Shown: positions 1 to 8,156, counted from the stretch's first letter. The stretch: 64,000 nucleotides of DNA from Halomonas stenophila (GCF_014192275.1 NZ_JACHXR010000007.1:1-64000); one strand, 5' to 3'. Translations and numbers: made by a program. Notes: generated from the letters alone by a model not told the origin.

Positions 1-74
1 AACTCAGCAGTGAAACCGCTCAGCGCCGATGGTAGTGTGGGGTCTCCCCATGCGAGAGTAGGTCATCGTCAGGC
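1..74 (+). rRNA. rrf: 5S ribosomal RNA, 3' part
   Basis: The window opens inside a 5S rRNA gene. The segment from the CAGCAGTGAAA stretch through GATGGTAGTGTGGGG and the final GAGAGTAGGTCATCGTCAGGC is the usual gammaproteobacterial 5S 3' half. The 5' part lies outside the window, so the rRNA operon is transcribed into the window on the plus strand. A rho-independent terminator follows within about 12 bases. The end is placed at the C closing the terminal stem and could be off by one or two bases. Confidence 0.93.
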
Positions 75-85
75 ACTTATTCCGG

Positions 86-120
86 AAAAGCCCCGATCTC
101 GAAAGAGGTCGGGGCTTTTT
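86..120 (+). terminator. rRNA operon terminator
   Basis: A stem AGCCCCGATCTC / GAGGTCGGGGCT with a GAAA tetraloop is preceded by A residues and followed by a T run. This is a canonical rho-independent terminator directly after the 5S gene. It is duplicated 120 bp downstream. Confidence 0.93.
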
Positions 121-260
121 CATGTTGGGCCGATAGCACCGGCAAGGGTCTCCCCATGGAGAGTCCCGGAGCGCCGGCCGGATCATCGTCAGGCACTTAT
201 TCCGGAAAAGCCCCGATCTCGAAAGAGGTCGGGGCTTTTTCACGTTCAGGCACCTATTCC
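121..260 (+). pseudogene. decayed duplicate of the 5S tail and its terminator
   Basis: Bases 183-242 repeat bases 63-122 without a mismatch, giving a second copy of the 5S terminus and its terminator exactly 120 bp later. Upstream of it, 147-162 keeps GGGTCTCCCCATG-GAGAG, a deleted version of the 5S segment at 40-58. The rest of the second copy is not recognisable as 5S. A third fragment at 245-260 repeats the TCAGGCAC-TATTCC tail. This looks like remnants of tandem 5S duplication in which the terminator, but not the RNA, has been kept. Confidence 0.75.
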
Positions 261-264
261 GATA

Positions 265-289
265 CCCCCCGCTGCGCAGGCAGCGGGGG
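265..289 (+). terminator. third hairpin terminator after the 5S region
   Basis: The stem CCCCCGCTGC / GCAGCGGGGG has a short loop and is followed by a T/G-rich stretch without a long T run. It is the last of three hairpins behind the rRNA operon. It may also protect the convergent gene at 332-745 from read-through. Confidence 0.6.
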
Positions 290-331
290 TGTGTCATGTC
301 TGGAGCCGGTGTGTCGGGCCGTTATCCGGGC

Positions 332-745
332 TCAGCCGCCCACCTCGTAGAGCTCGATCGGTGTTCCGTCGGGGTCGGCGAGGAAGGTGAAGCGGGCCCC
401 GGTGGTTTCGTCGACGCGGATCGGCTCGGGACGGGCCCCGCGGGCCTCGAGCAGCGCGATGCAGGCGTCGAGGTCGGGGGTGGCGAGCGCCAGGTGGCGC
501 AGGCCGCAGGCCTCGGGGTAGCTCGGTCGCGGCGGGGGCGAGGGGAAAGAGAACAGCTCGAGCTGGATGCCGCCGGGCAGGCGCAGGTCCAGCTTGTGAC
601 TATCGCGCTCCTCCCGGTAGGCCTCGTTGAGGATCTCCGCGCCCATCACCTCGAGGTAGAAGCGCCGGGCGCGCGGGTAGTCGGCGGTGATCAGGGCCAC
701 GTGGTGCACGCGGGTCAACGGCAGCGGCTCTCGTGTTGCGTCCAT
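332..745 (-). CDS. VOC (glyoxalase/bleomycin-resistance) superfamily protein, YaeR/GloA2-like
   Basis: The protein has 137 residues, the usual length of single-domain VOC proteins. It starts with a VHHVALITADYPRARRFY segment and repeats the fold with GLRHLALATPDLDACIALL, then ends FTFLADPDGTPIELYEV. The paired beta-alpha-beta modules and the metal-ligand His and Glu positions (VHHVAL, LELF, LRHLAL, IELYE) fit the family. It most resembles the YaeR (GloA2) branch of uncertain substrate. It converges with the rRNA operon and lies 62 bp downstream of hisC on the same strand, so the two may be co-transcribed. The substrate cannot be told from sequence. Confidence 0.85.
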   Translation of the reverse strand: MDATREPLPLTRVHHVALITADYPRARRFYLEVMGAEILNEAYREERDSHKLDLRLPGGIQLELFSFPSPPPRPSYPEACGLRHLALATPDLDACIALLEARGARPEPIRVDETTGARFTFLADPDGTPIELYEVGG

Positions 746-807
746 GCGGACCTCGTCGATGGCGGGGTAGGGCGCCCCGAGGGAGCGCCGACGGTGGTGA
801 CCGCGCC

Positions 808-1869
808 TCAGCGGCAGAGGGTCTCGAGGACCTCGACCAGGCTGTCCATCTCGTCCTCGGTGCCGATGGAGACACGCAGCTGCTCGCTGAGGGGATCGAT
901 GTTGAAGTGCCTCACCAGGATGCCGCGCTCGCGCAGGCCGACGAACAGCTGGGCCGCATCGTGCTCCGGGTGGCTGACCAGCAGGAAGTTGCTCTGAGAG
1001 GGCAGGACCCGGAAGCCCAGGGCCTCGAGCCGGGTGCGGGTGCGCTCCCGGGTGGTGATGACCGCTTCACGGCACGCCTCGAAGTGTTCGCGGTCCTCCA
1101 GGGCGGCGATGCCGATGGCGCTGGCGAGGCTGTCGATGGGGTAGGAGTTGAAGGAGTCCTTGACCCGTTCCAGCCCCTCGATCAGCTCCCGGGACCCCAC
1201 CGCATAGCCGAGCCGCAGGCCGGCCAGGCTGCGCGACTTGGAGAAGGTGCCGGTGACCAGCAGGTTGGGATGACGGGCCACCAGGGGCACGGCGCTCTCG
1301 CCGCCGAAGTCCACGTAGGCCTCGTCGACCAGCACCACCGATTCGGTGATCCGCTCGAGCAGCCCGGCGATGGCCTCCCGGCCGTGACCGTGGCCGGTGG
1401 GGGCATTGGGGTTGGCGAAGATCACCCCGGCGCTGTCCGGGGTGAAGGCGTCCAGGTCGACCCGCCACTGGTCGTCCAGCGGCAGCGCGCGACGCTCCAC
1501 GTCATACAGCCGGCAATACACCGGATAGAAGCTGTAGGTGATGGCCGGCATCTGCAGCGGCCGGTCGTGACAGAAGAAGGCCTGGAAGGCCAGGGCCAGC
1601 ACCTCGTCGGAGCCGTTGCCGACGAACACCTGCTCCACCTCGACGCCGAACTCCCGGGCCAGGGCCTCGCGCAGGGCGCGGGACTCCGGATCCGGGTAGC
1701 GACGCAGGTGATCGGCCGGGAACTCCCGCAGCACCGCCTCGACGCCCGGTGCCGGGGGGTAGGGGTTCTCGTTGGTGTTCAGCTTGATCAGACGCTCGCG
1801 CGGCTGCTCGCCGGGGACATAGGGCGTCAGCTCACGGACCTTGGGGCTCCAGAACTTGCTCATGGTCAC
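808..1869 (-). CDS. hisC: histidinol-phosphate aminotransferase
   Basis: This PLP-dependent class I/II aminotransferase (353 aa) converts imidazole-acetol phosphate and glutamate to histidinol phosphate, the seventh step of histidine synthesis. The N-terminal substrate motif LNTNENPYPP, the FVGNGSDEV loop, the FANPNAPTG segment, DEAYVDF and the PLP lysine in TFSKSRSLAGLRLGY (K211) are all present. The ATG start at 1869 gives the usual family length. It is separated from the hisBHAF cluster at 8.2-11.1 kb and faces the opposite way to the lipoprotein and radA genes. An AEC-transporter remnant lies behind its start. Confidence 0.96.
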   Translation of the reverse strand: MTMSKFWSPKVRELTPYVPGEQPRERLIKLNTNENPYPPAPGVEAVLREFPADHLRRYPDPESRALREALAREFGVEVEQVFVGNGSDEVLALAFQAFFCHDRPLQMPAITYSFYPVYCRLYDVERRALPLDDQWRVDLDAFTPDSAGVIFANPNAPTGHGHGREAIAGLLERITESVVLVDEAYVDFGGESAVPLVARHPNLLVTGTFSKSRSLAGLRLGYAVGSRELIEGLERVKDSFNSYPIDSLASAIGIAALEDREHFEACREAVITTRERTRTRLEALGFRVLPSQSNFLLVSHPEHDAAQLFVGLRERGILVRHFNIDPLSEQLRVSIGTEDEMDSLVEVLETLCR

Positions 1870-1981
1870 TCTCAGGGTGTGGGGGCAATGCCGCCATGGT
1901 CGCCCGCCCGGCGTGCCCGCGCAAGCCGCGAGCCATGCTAGACTGAGCCCTCGTCTCTTCGCCTGCTACGGAAACTCTCCG

Positions 1982-2137
1982 ATCCTCGCCACGCTATTGC
2001 CGGTGTTCCTGATCACCGGTTGCGGGACCCTCTACGGACGCTATCGTCGTCCCGACATCCGCGGCCTCAACACCCTCAACATGGAGCTCTTCGTGCCCAT
2101 GCTGGTGTTCGAGCACGTCCAACCGATGGCATCATGA
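1982..2137 (+). pseudogene. remnant of an AEC (auxin efflux carrier) family transporter
   Basis: A short plus-strand reading frame contains ILATLLPVFLITGCGTLYGR followed by RRPDIRGLNTLNMELFVPML. This is the characteristic N-terminus of AEC-family permeases: the first membrane helix and the LN.L.ME.F.P segment of the second. Homology stops after about 43 residues at LVF and a stop follows at 2135. The family is normally near 300 aa and no further permease sequence follows before the lipoprotein gene at 2248. No convincing start codon or Shine-Dalgarno precedes it. I read it as a deletion remnant. Confidence 0.55.
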
Positions 2138-2247
2138 GAGGGCGAAACCGGCGGCGTCGAGACTGTCCGCCATTGTCACGAGAGGTTATGCTGTCAGGCA
2201 GGCTGCCGTGGATTGCGGCGTCATGCCCATTGGTTAGGAGGACGAAG

Positions 2248-2700
2248 ATGCAAATCAGGACCTTGCTGGCTGGCTCTGCCATGCTCGCCGTGCTGGCGGG
2301 CTGCGCCACCGGCCCCACCGGCCAGGGAGCCGCCGATGACGGGATGGAGGCCGCGCAAGCGACCTATCAGGGCACGCTGCCGTGCCGCAATTGTGAGGGC
2401 ATCGACCTGGATGTGACCCTGGTCGGTGATGCCGAGAGTGCCCCCCAGGATCGTACTTTCGACCTGCAGGCCTCCTATCGGGCGCACCCCCAGAATCCGC
2501 CGGACGAGAACTACGAGGGTAACTGGGAGGTGCTGAGCGGCACCGCCGACAACCCCGAGGCCACCGTCTACGAGCTCACGCCGAGCGGCGAAGGCCAGGT
2601 CTACTACTTCCTGCGCCTCGACCCGCAGACCCTGGAACTGATCGACCCCCAGCGTCGTCGCTTCCAGAACAACGAGATGCTGCGCCTGAAACGCCTCTGA
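2248..2700 (+). CDS. NlpE-like outer-membrane lipoprotein
   Basis: The protein has 150 aa. An AGGAGG Shine-Dalgarno at 2236-2241 fixes the ATG at 2248 rather than the longer in-frame start at 2020. The N-terminus is a lipoprotein signal with lipobox L-A-G-C at 16-19. The mature part begins with the NlpE N-terminal domain signature GTLPCRNCEGIDLDVTL, including the CxxC pair, and ends with a short lipocalin-like strand series. E. coli NlpE (CutF) senses surface adhesion and envelope stress through Cpx and has a second OB domain; that domain is absent here. The signalling role is family knowledge, not shown by this sequence. Confidence 0.8.
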   Translation: MQIRTLLAGSAMLAVLAGCATGPTGQGAADDGMEAAQATYQGTLPCRNCEGIDLDVTLVGDAESAPQDRTFDLQASYRAHPQNPPDENYEGNWEVLSGTADNPEATVYELTPSGEGQVYYFLRLDPQTLELIDPQRRRFQNNEMLRLKRL

Positions 2701-2722
2701 GGCCATCGGCAACGCATGTCTC

Positions 2723-2748
2723 GAGGGGCGGCCAGCGGGCCGCCCCTC
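2723..2748 (+). terminator. hairpin between the lipoprotein gene and radA
   Basis: GAGGGGCGGCC pairs perfectly with GGCCGCCCCTC across a four-base loop, 22 bp after the lipoprotein stop codon. The following GTCATTGC has no T run, so termination efficiency is uncertain. Confidence 0.55.
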
Positions 2749-2806
2749 GTCATTGCGGGCCACCAGCCGGTGGCCCGAGTCGCGAATGTCACCTCCCGGG
2801 GAGCCC

Positions 2807-4186
2807 ATGGCCAAAGCGAAGAGCGCCTTCGTGTGCACCGAGTGCGGTGCCGAATACCGCAAGTGGCAGGGGCAGTGCAGCAGCTGCCAGGAATGGAACA
2901 CCTTGAGCGAGGTTCGCCTCTCGGCGGCCCGGCCCGGCGCCGCCAGCGGCGGTGGGACGGCGGGCCGCGGCGGCTATGCCGGCAGCCTGTCCCGGGAGGT
3001 CGTCGACCTGGCCCAGGTCGACCTCAGCGAGGTGCCGCGGCTGTCCTCGACCTTCGAGGAGTTCGACCGGGTGCTGGGCGGCGGGCTGGTGCCGGGCTCC
3101 GCCGTATTGCTGGGGGGCCATCCCGGCGCCGGCAAGTCGACCCTGCTGCTGCAGACCGCCTGCAAGCTGGCCCAGCAGCGCCGGGTGCTCTACGTCACCG
3201 GCGAGGAGTCGCTGTCCCAGGTGGCGATGCGCGCCCATCGCCTGCAGCTGCCGACCCAGGGCCTCAAGATGCTCGCCGAGACCAGCATCGAGACCATCCT
3301 CGGCGTGGCCGAGCGCGAGCGGCCGGATATCCTGATCATCGACTCCATCCAGACCACCCATCTGGAGGATATCGCCTCGGCGCCGGGCGGGGTGGCCCAG
3401 GTGCGCGAGTCCGCCGCGGCGCTGACGCGCTTCGCCAAGCAGTCGAGCACCGTGCTGCTGCTGGTCGGCCACGTGACCAAGGACGGCACCCTGGCCGGCC
3501 CCAAGGTGCTCGAGCACATGATCGATGCCTCGCTGCTGCTCGAGGGCGGGGCGGACTCGCGCTTCCGCACCCTGCGCGGCCAGAAGAACCGCTTCGGCGC
3601 GGTCAACGAGCTGGGCGTCTTCGCCATGCTCGAACACGGCCTCAAGGAGGTGAAGAATCCCAGCGCCATCTTCCTGTCGCGCACCGAGGAGCAGGCCCCG
3701 GGCAGCCTGGTGATGGTGGTCTGGGAGGGCACCCGGCCGATCCTGGTGGAGGTCCAGGCACTGCTCGACGACTCGGCGCTAGGCAACCCGCGGCGGGTGG
3801 CGCTGGGCCTCGATCAGAATCGCCTGGCCATGCTGCTGGCGGTGCTGCACCGCCACGGAGGCCTGTTCACCGGCGACCAGGATGTCTTCCTCAACGTGGT
3901 GGGCGGGGTCAAGGTGCTGGAGACCAGCGCCGACCTGGCGGTCCTGCTGGCGGTGGTCTCGAGCCTGCAGAGCCGGCCCCTGGCCCGCGAGCTGGTGGTG
4001 TTCGGCGAGGTGGGCCTGTCCGGCGAGATCCGCCCGGTGCCCAGCGGCCAGGAGCGCATCGTCGAGGCCGCCAAGCACGGCTTTCGCCGCGCCATCGTGC
4101 CCCGGGCCAACGCCCCCAAGCACTCGCCCGAGGGCATGGAGGTGGTGGCCGTGGACAAGTTGGCCGAAGCCCTGGAAGCCCTGTAG
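2807..4186 (+). CDS. radA: DNA repair protein RadA (Sms), branch-migration ATPase
   Basis: RadA is a RecA-related ATPase that extends heteroduplex DNA during recombination. The 459-aa length is typical. The N-terminal zinc finger uses C10, C13, C24 and C27; the Walker A is GHPGAGKST (104-112). The RadA-specific KNRFG motif sits in GQKNRFGAVNELG, and the C-terminus is the Lon-like S16 domain. The start at MAKAKSAFVC matches the family; the longer in-frame start at 2753 would add residues unlike any RadA. It is followed by a roughly 100-bp gap before selD. Confidence 0.97.
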   Translation: MAKAKSAFVCTECGAEYRKWQGQCSSCQEWNTLSEVRLSAARPGAASGGGTAGRGGYAGSLSREVVDLAQVDLSEVPRLSSTFEEFDRVLGGGLVPGSAVLLGGHPGAGKSTLLLQTACKLAQQRRVLYVTGEESLSQVAMRAHRLQLPTQGLKMLAETSIETILGVAERERPDILIIDSIQTTHLEDIASAPGGVAQVRESAAALTRFAKQSSTVLLLVGHVTKDGTLAGPKVLEHMIDASLLLEGGADSRFRTLRGQKNRFGAVNELGVFAMLEHGLKEVKNPSAIFLSRTEEQAPGSLVMVVWEGTRPILVEVQALLDDSALGNPRRVALGLDQNRLAMLLAVLHRHGGLFTGDQDVFLNVVGGVKVLETSADLAVLLAVVSSLQSRPLARELVVFGEVGLSGEIRPVPSGQERIVEAAKHGFRRAIVPRANAPKHSPEGMEVVAVDKLAEALEAL

Positions 4187-4287
4187 TTCTTGGCGCCCCG
4201 CCCGTCGGCGAGCGTGAAATCGGCGTCCAGCGACGGGGCGGGGGCGCTGTGTTGTAGAATGCCGGTAACGACGCCAAGGAGAACGAG

Positions 4288-5325
4288 ATGAGTGCCATCC
4301 GCCTGACTCAGTACAGCCACGGCGCGGGCTGTGGCTGCAAGATCGCCCCCGACGTCCTGGACGGCATCCTCGCCAAGGCCGGGCCGGGCGCCAGCCATTC
4401 CCGGCTGATCGTCGGCAACCAGGGCCGCGAGGACGCCGCCGTCTACGACCTGGGCGACGGCCGCGGGATGATCGCCACCACCGATTTCTTCATGCCCATC
4501 GTCGACGACCCCTTCGACTTCGGGCGCATCGCCGCTACCAATGCCATCAGCGACGTCTTCGCCATGGGCGGCTCGCCGGTGATGGCGCTGGGCATCCTCG
4601 GCTGGCCCCTGGACAAGCTCGGCGCCGACATCGCCGGCGACGTGGTGGCCGGGGCCCAGGCGGTGTGCCGCGAGCTCGGCCTGGCGCTGGCCGGCGGCCA
4701 CTCCATCGACGCCCCCGAGCCGATCTTCGGCCTGGCGGTCAACGGCCTGGTCGACCTGGAGCACCTCAAGCTCAACAAGGGCGCCCAGGTCGGCGACCTG
4801 CTCTACCTGACCAAGCCGCTGGGCGTGGGCATGCTGACCACCGCGGAGAAGCGGGGGCTGCTCGAGGCCGGCCACCAGGGCCTGGCGCGGCGCACCATGC
4901 TGGAGAGCAACCGCATCGGCACCGAACTGGCCAGGATCCGTGGCGTGCACGCCATGACCGACGTCACCGGCTTCGGCCTCGCCGGCCACCTGGCCGAGGT
5001 CTGCGAGGCCAGCGGCGTCGCCGCCCGGATCGACTTCCGTCGCCTGCCGCGGCTGGCCGAGGCCGAGTCCTATCGTCGCCAGGGCGCGGTGCCGGGCGGC
5101 ACCCAACGCAACCGCGACGCCCTGGGCGCGGCCCTGCCGGCCATGGACGACGTCCACTGGCAGTGGCTGTGCGATCCCCAGACCTCCGGCGGCCTGCTGC
5201 TGTCGGTGCATCCCTCCTGGGAGGACGACGTCGAGCGCGTCGGCCGTGACCACGGCCTCGAGCTCGAGCCCTTCGGCCAGGTCGTCGCCGCCAAGGGCGA
5301 GGCGCGCATCGAGGTGAAGGGATGA
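4288..5325 (+). CDS. selD: selenide, water dikinase (selenophosphate synthetase)
   Basis: SelD makes selenophosphate from selenide and ATP. The protein (345 aa) begins with the catalytic glycine/cysteine loop SHGAGCGCK; the catalytic position is an ordinary Cys (C15), not selenocysteine. Later AIR-synthase-fold motifs, including DFFMPIVDDPFDFGRIAATN and MTDVTGFGLAGHLAE, are intact. An AAGGAG Shine-Dalgarno precedes the ATG. The stop overlaps the selU start by four bases (ATGA), so the two are translationally coupled. Together they supply and use selenophosphate for tRNA 2-selenouridine. Confidence 0.97.
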   Translation: MSAIRLTQYSHGAGCGCKIAPDVLDGILAKAGPGASHSRLIVGNQGREDAAVYDLGDGRGMIATTDFFMPIVDDPFDFGRIAATNAISDVFAMGGSPVMALGILGWPLDKLGADIAGDVVAGAQAVCRELGLALAGGHSIDAPEPIFGLAVNGLVDLEHLKLNKGAQVGDLLYLTKPLGVGMLTTAEKRGLLEAGHQGLARRTMLESNRIGTELARIRGVHAMTDVTGFGLAGHLAEVCEASGVAARIDFRRLPRLAEAESYRRQGAVPGGTQRNRDALGAALPAMDDVHWQWLCDPQTSGGLLLSVHPSWEDDVERVGRDHGLELEPFGQVVAAKGEARIEVKG

Positions 5326-6446
5326 ACCTGCCGCTGGTCGAGCCGTCGCTGGACCTGCTTCGGGAGGAGCGGGTGCTGATCGACGTGCGTGCGCCGGTGG
5401 AGTTCGCCCAGGGCGCGCTGCCCGGGGCGGTCAACCTGCCGCTGATGGACGACGAGGAACGCCACCGGGTCGGCATCGAGTACAAGCACGCCGGCCAGCA
5501 GGCCGCCATCGTGCTGGGCGAGCGGCTGGTCAGCGGCGGCATCAAGGCCGCCCGGGTCGCGGCCTGGCGGCGCCTGCTCGAGGCCCATCCCGATGCCGTC
5601 ATCTACTGCTTTCGCGGCGGGCTGCGCTCCCAGGTCGCCCAGCAGTGGCTGGCCGAGGCGGGCCTCGAGCGGCCGCGCATCCGCGGCGGCTGGAAGGCCA
5701 TGCGCCAGGCGCTGTGCGAGCGCATCGACGCCGCGGCCGGCCAGCCGCTGGTGGTGGTGGGCGGCCTCACCGGCTGCGCCAAGACCAGCCTGATCCAGGC
5801 CCTCGACAGCGGCCTGGACCTGGAGGCCTGCGCCCGCCACAAGGGCTCGGCCTTCGGCCGCCATCCCCTGCCGGCGCCGTCGCAGATCGACTTCGAGCAC
5901 GCCCTGGGCCGGCGCCTGCTGGCGCTGCCGGGGCCGGTGGTGGTGGAGGACGAGTCGCGCCATATCGGCGCGGCCAACGTGCCACTGGCCTTCTGGCGCA
6001 GCATGGAGCAGGCGCCCCGGGTGCGGGTCGAGATGTCGCTGGACTGGCGCCTGGCACAGATCCACAAGGACTACATCGACGACCTCTGGGAGGTCTATCG
6101 CCACCACTTCGGCGACTGGTTGGGCTGGGCGCTGATGCGCAAGCAGCTCTCCACCGCCCTGGGGCGGCTGCGCAAGCGGCTGGGCAGTGCGCGGCTGGCC
6201 CGCCTGCAGCGCCTCCAGGCGCTGGCCTTCCGCGAGCACGAAGCGGGCAATCGCCAGGCCCACGAGGCCTGGCTGGCACCGCTGCTCACCGAGTACTACG
6301 ACCCCATGTACCGCCACCAGTTGCAGAAGCACGACGGCCAGCGCTTTCTCCACGTGGGCGACTGGGAGAGCTGCCTGGCCGCCGCCCGGGAGTGGAGCGC
6401 CGAGGCCGCCCGCCGCGATGACGTGCGCCCGGCCACGCCGGCCTGA
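5322..6446 (+). CDS. selU: tRNA 2-selenouridine synthase
   Basis: This enzyme (also called MnmH) replaces sulfur of 2-thiouridine at the wobble position of tRNA-Lys, -Glu and -Gln with selenium through a geranylated intermediate. The 374-aa protein has an N-terminal rhodanese domain (about 10-130) with the active-site Cys in YCFRGGLRS (C96). A P-loop region follows with GLTGCAKTS (148-156) and the family signature RHKGSAFGR. It is coupled to selD by a four-base overlap. tRNA-Gln, a typical substrate class, is encoded at 15.7 kb. Confidence 0.95.
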   Translation: MNLPLVEPSLDLLREERVLIDVRAPVEFAQGALPGAVNLPLMDDEERHRVGIEYKHAGQQAAIVLGERLVSGGIKAARVAAWRRLLEAHPDAVIYCFRGGLRSQVAQQWLAEAGLERPRIRGGWKAMRQALCERIDAAAGQPLVVVGGLTGCAKTSLIQALDSGLDLEACARHKGSAFGRHPLPAPSQIDFEHALGRRLLALPGPVVVEDESRHIGAANVPLAFWRSMEQAPRVRVEMSLDWRLAQIHKDYIDDLWEVYRHHFGDWLGWALMRKQLSTALGRLRKRLGSARLARLQRLQALAFREHEAGNRQAHEAWLAPLLTEYYDPMYRHQLQKHDGQRFLHVGDWESCLAAAREWSAEAARRDDVRPATPA

Positions 6447-6449
6447 CCC

Positions 6450-7142
6450 TCAGCTCGCCGGCCTGGCGCGCAGCCACTGGGAGAGCAGCCGGTCGAGCAA
6501 CGGCGCCAGCCGGTCGAAGCGCTTGGGATCGGCCAGCATCGCCCCGCGGTCCTGGTGGTGGGAGCTGGTGTCGTCGCCGCTGGGGCGGGGCAGGTGGTCG
6601 AGCATGGCGGTCACGCTCTCCGGGGTGGCCTCCAGGTGGCAGAGCAGGCCCACCACCCGGCCGTCGTCCCAGCTGAAGCCCTGCAGCGGGCTGGCCTGGC
6701 TGCCACCCAGCGGCAGGGCGTCCTCGGGCAGGGCGAACACCTCGCGGTGCCACATGAAGGCATCGAAGTGGTCCGGCAGGTCGAAGGGGCTCTCCGGGGC
6801 CTGCACGACCCGGTGCCAGCCGGTCTCGGCATAGGTGCCCCGGGCCACCGTAGCGCCCAGGGCCTCGGCGATCAGCCGTGCCCCGTAACCGATGCCGAGC
6901 AGCGGCTTGCGGCCGTCCAGGGCCTGGTCGATCAGCTTGCGCTCGCGGCGCTCCCAGTCCGGGGGCGGGGTGCCGTCCTCGGGCCCGTCGAGCACGATCA
7001 GCGCATCGCCATCGGCCAGCCGCGGCGGCAGCTCGCCCTGGTCCAGATGGAAGACGGTATGGCTATGACCCATGCTGTCGAGCCAGTCGCCGATGCGAGC
7101 GGGCCCGCGGTGCGGGCTGTGCTGAAGCAGGTGGAAGTGCAT
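6450..7142 (-). CDS. class I glutamine amidotransferase-like protein lacking the catalytic Cys
   Basis: The 230-aa protein has the GATase1 layout: an N-terminal MHFHLLQHSPHRGP strand, a DALIVLDGPED segment, the elbow region KPLLGIGYGARLIAEALG and a late histidine in GLLCHLEATPESV. In active members the elbow reads GICxG. Here residue 85 is Gly (codon GGT), so the nucleophilic Cys is absent and amidase activity is not expected by that mechanism. The ATG at 7142 was chosen because the protein then starts at the conserved first strand; upstream in-frame residues are unlike the family. It converges with selU (3 bp) and is divergent from the gene at 7191. Confidence 0.8.
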   Translation of the reverse strand: MHFHLLQHSPHRGPARIGDWLDSMGHSHTVFHLDQGELPPRLADGDALIVLDGPEDGTPPPDWERRERKLIDQALDGRKPLLGIGYGARLIAEALGATVARGTYAETGWHRVVQAPESPFDLPDHFDAFMWHREVFALPEDALPLGGSQASPLQGFSWDDGRVVGLLCHLEATPESVTAMLDHLPRPSGDDTSSHHQDRGAMLADPKRFDRLAPLLDRLLSQWLRARPAS

Positions 7143-7190
7143 GCGCGATCTCGCCGGTTGCCTGAACAAGGGAAAGCTGCGGAAGGGTAC

Positions 7191-7484
7191 ATGAAGCCAG
7201 CGCTGAAGGAACAGATACTGACCATCATCGCCGCGATCCCCCCGGGGCGGGTCACCACCTATGGGCGCATCGCCGCCATGACCGAGGGCGGCACGCCACG
7301 GCTGGTGGCCCGGGCGCTGCGCGAGCTCCCGGCGGGGCACGAGCTGCCCTGGTTCCGGGTGATCACCGCCTCGCGGCGCCTGGCCGACCATCCGGGGGCC
7401 GACGAACAGCGCCGGCGATTGATCGACGAAGGCGTGGCCTTCGATCACCGGGGGAGAGTCGCCAGCGAACGCCTTTGGCCCTGA
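7191..7484 (+). CDS. alkyltransferase-like (ATL) DNA base-flipping protein
   Basis: The 97-aa protein matches the C-terminal DNA-binding domain of O6-methylguanine methyltransferase: IPPGRVTTYGRIAAM, LVARALRE and the active-site loop. The PCHRV motif of true methyltransferases is PWFRV here (53-57), so there is no acceptor Cys. ATL proteins (E. coli YbaZ type) bind O6-alkylguanine, flip the base and hand the lesion to nucleotide excision repair. Even the His following Trp in many ATLs is Phe. The ATG at 7191 follows a GGAAGG Shine-Dalgarno-like sequence. Confidence 0.88.
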   Translation: MKPALKEQILTIIAAIPPGRVTTYGRIAAMTEGGTPRLVARALRELPAGHELPWFRVITASRRLADHPGADEQRRRLIDEGVAFDHRGRVASERLWP

Positions 7485-7509
7485 GACCGATAAATCACGA
7501 GGAGACTCC

Positions 7510-8103
7510 ATGAGCCAGTCATCCGGCGGCTTCTTCCAGCGCCTGCAGGCGCTATCACCCCGTCGCCAGCAGGCCTTCATGGCGGCGCTCTGCGAGCGGC
7601 TGCTGCCCAACTATGCCCTCTACGCCGAGACCACCGGCCACGGCGATGTGAAGGGGTTGCGCGCCGTGCTCGACCTGGTCTGGGAGCGCCTGGCGGTCAA
7701 GGAGGCGCGCATCGACTTCGAGCGCCAGGCGGAGAAACTGGCCGAGCTGGAGCCGCCCGCCGAGGATGACAGCTTCGGCGCCCGCCGGGCCCTGGAGGCG
7801 GTGGTGGCGATCTCGGCGCTGCTCGACACCCTGCAAGGCGAGGCCCCGGAAGCGGTCCTGGAAGTGAGCAGGACGTCTCGAGGGGGCGTGCGGGCCTTCA
7901 TCGAGCTGACCGAGGGCGAGGAGGACGGCGAGCGCCTCGCCGCCCTGGTGCGTGAGCATCCGCTGATGGCGGACGAGAACGACTTCCAGGACGCGGTGCT
8001 CGAGGCGGTGGAAGGCGAGCTCGACCGCGACGGCCTCAAGGCGCTGCGCCGGCTGGGCCGCAACGAGGGCGTCAGCAACCTGGGGCTCGGCCCCGAGGAG
8101 TAG
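7510..8103 (+). CDS. YjaG family (DUF416) protein
   Basis: The protein has 197 aa and fits DUF416/YjaG: near the N-terminus it has MAALCERLLPNYALYAETTG and then LDLVWERLAVKEARIDFERQ, both hallmark segments. It is an all-helical protein of unknown function. An AGGAGA Shine-Dalgarno precedes the ATG 25 bp after the ATL stop, so the two are probably one transcript. A bidirectional hairpin terminator separates it from the converging hisF. Confidence 0.88.
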   Translation: MSQSSGGFFQRLQALSPRRQQAFMAALCERLLPNYALYAETTGHGDVKGLRAVLDLVWERLAVKEARIDFERQAEKLAELEPPAEDDSFGARRALEAVVAISALLDTLQGEAPEAVLEVSRTSRGGVRAFIELTEGEEDGERLAALVREHPLMADENDFQDAVLEAVEGELDRDGLKALRRLGRNEGVSNLGLGPEE

Positions 8104-8130
8104 GGCGCCGTCGCGAGAGAGACCAACGAC

Positions 8131-8156
8131 AAGGGCCCGCCGGATGGCGGGCCCTT
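8131..8156. terminator. bidirectional terminator between the YjaG-family gene and hisF
   Basis: AAGGGCCCGCC pairs with GGCGGGCCCTT over a four-base loop, located between converging genes. The flanking bases allow it to work in both directions, although T runs are short. Confidence 0.75.

Noticed and set aside
733..1941. Long plus-strand frame opposite hisC
   Set aside because: Complement of a well-conserved hisC with no family-like sequence; typical shadow in high-GC DNA.
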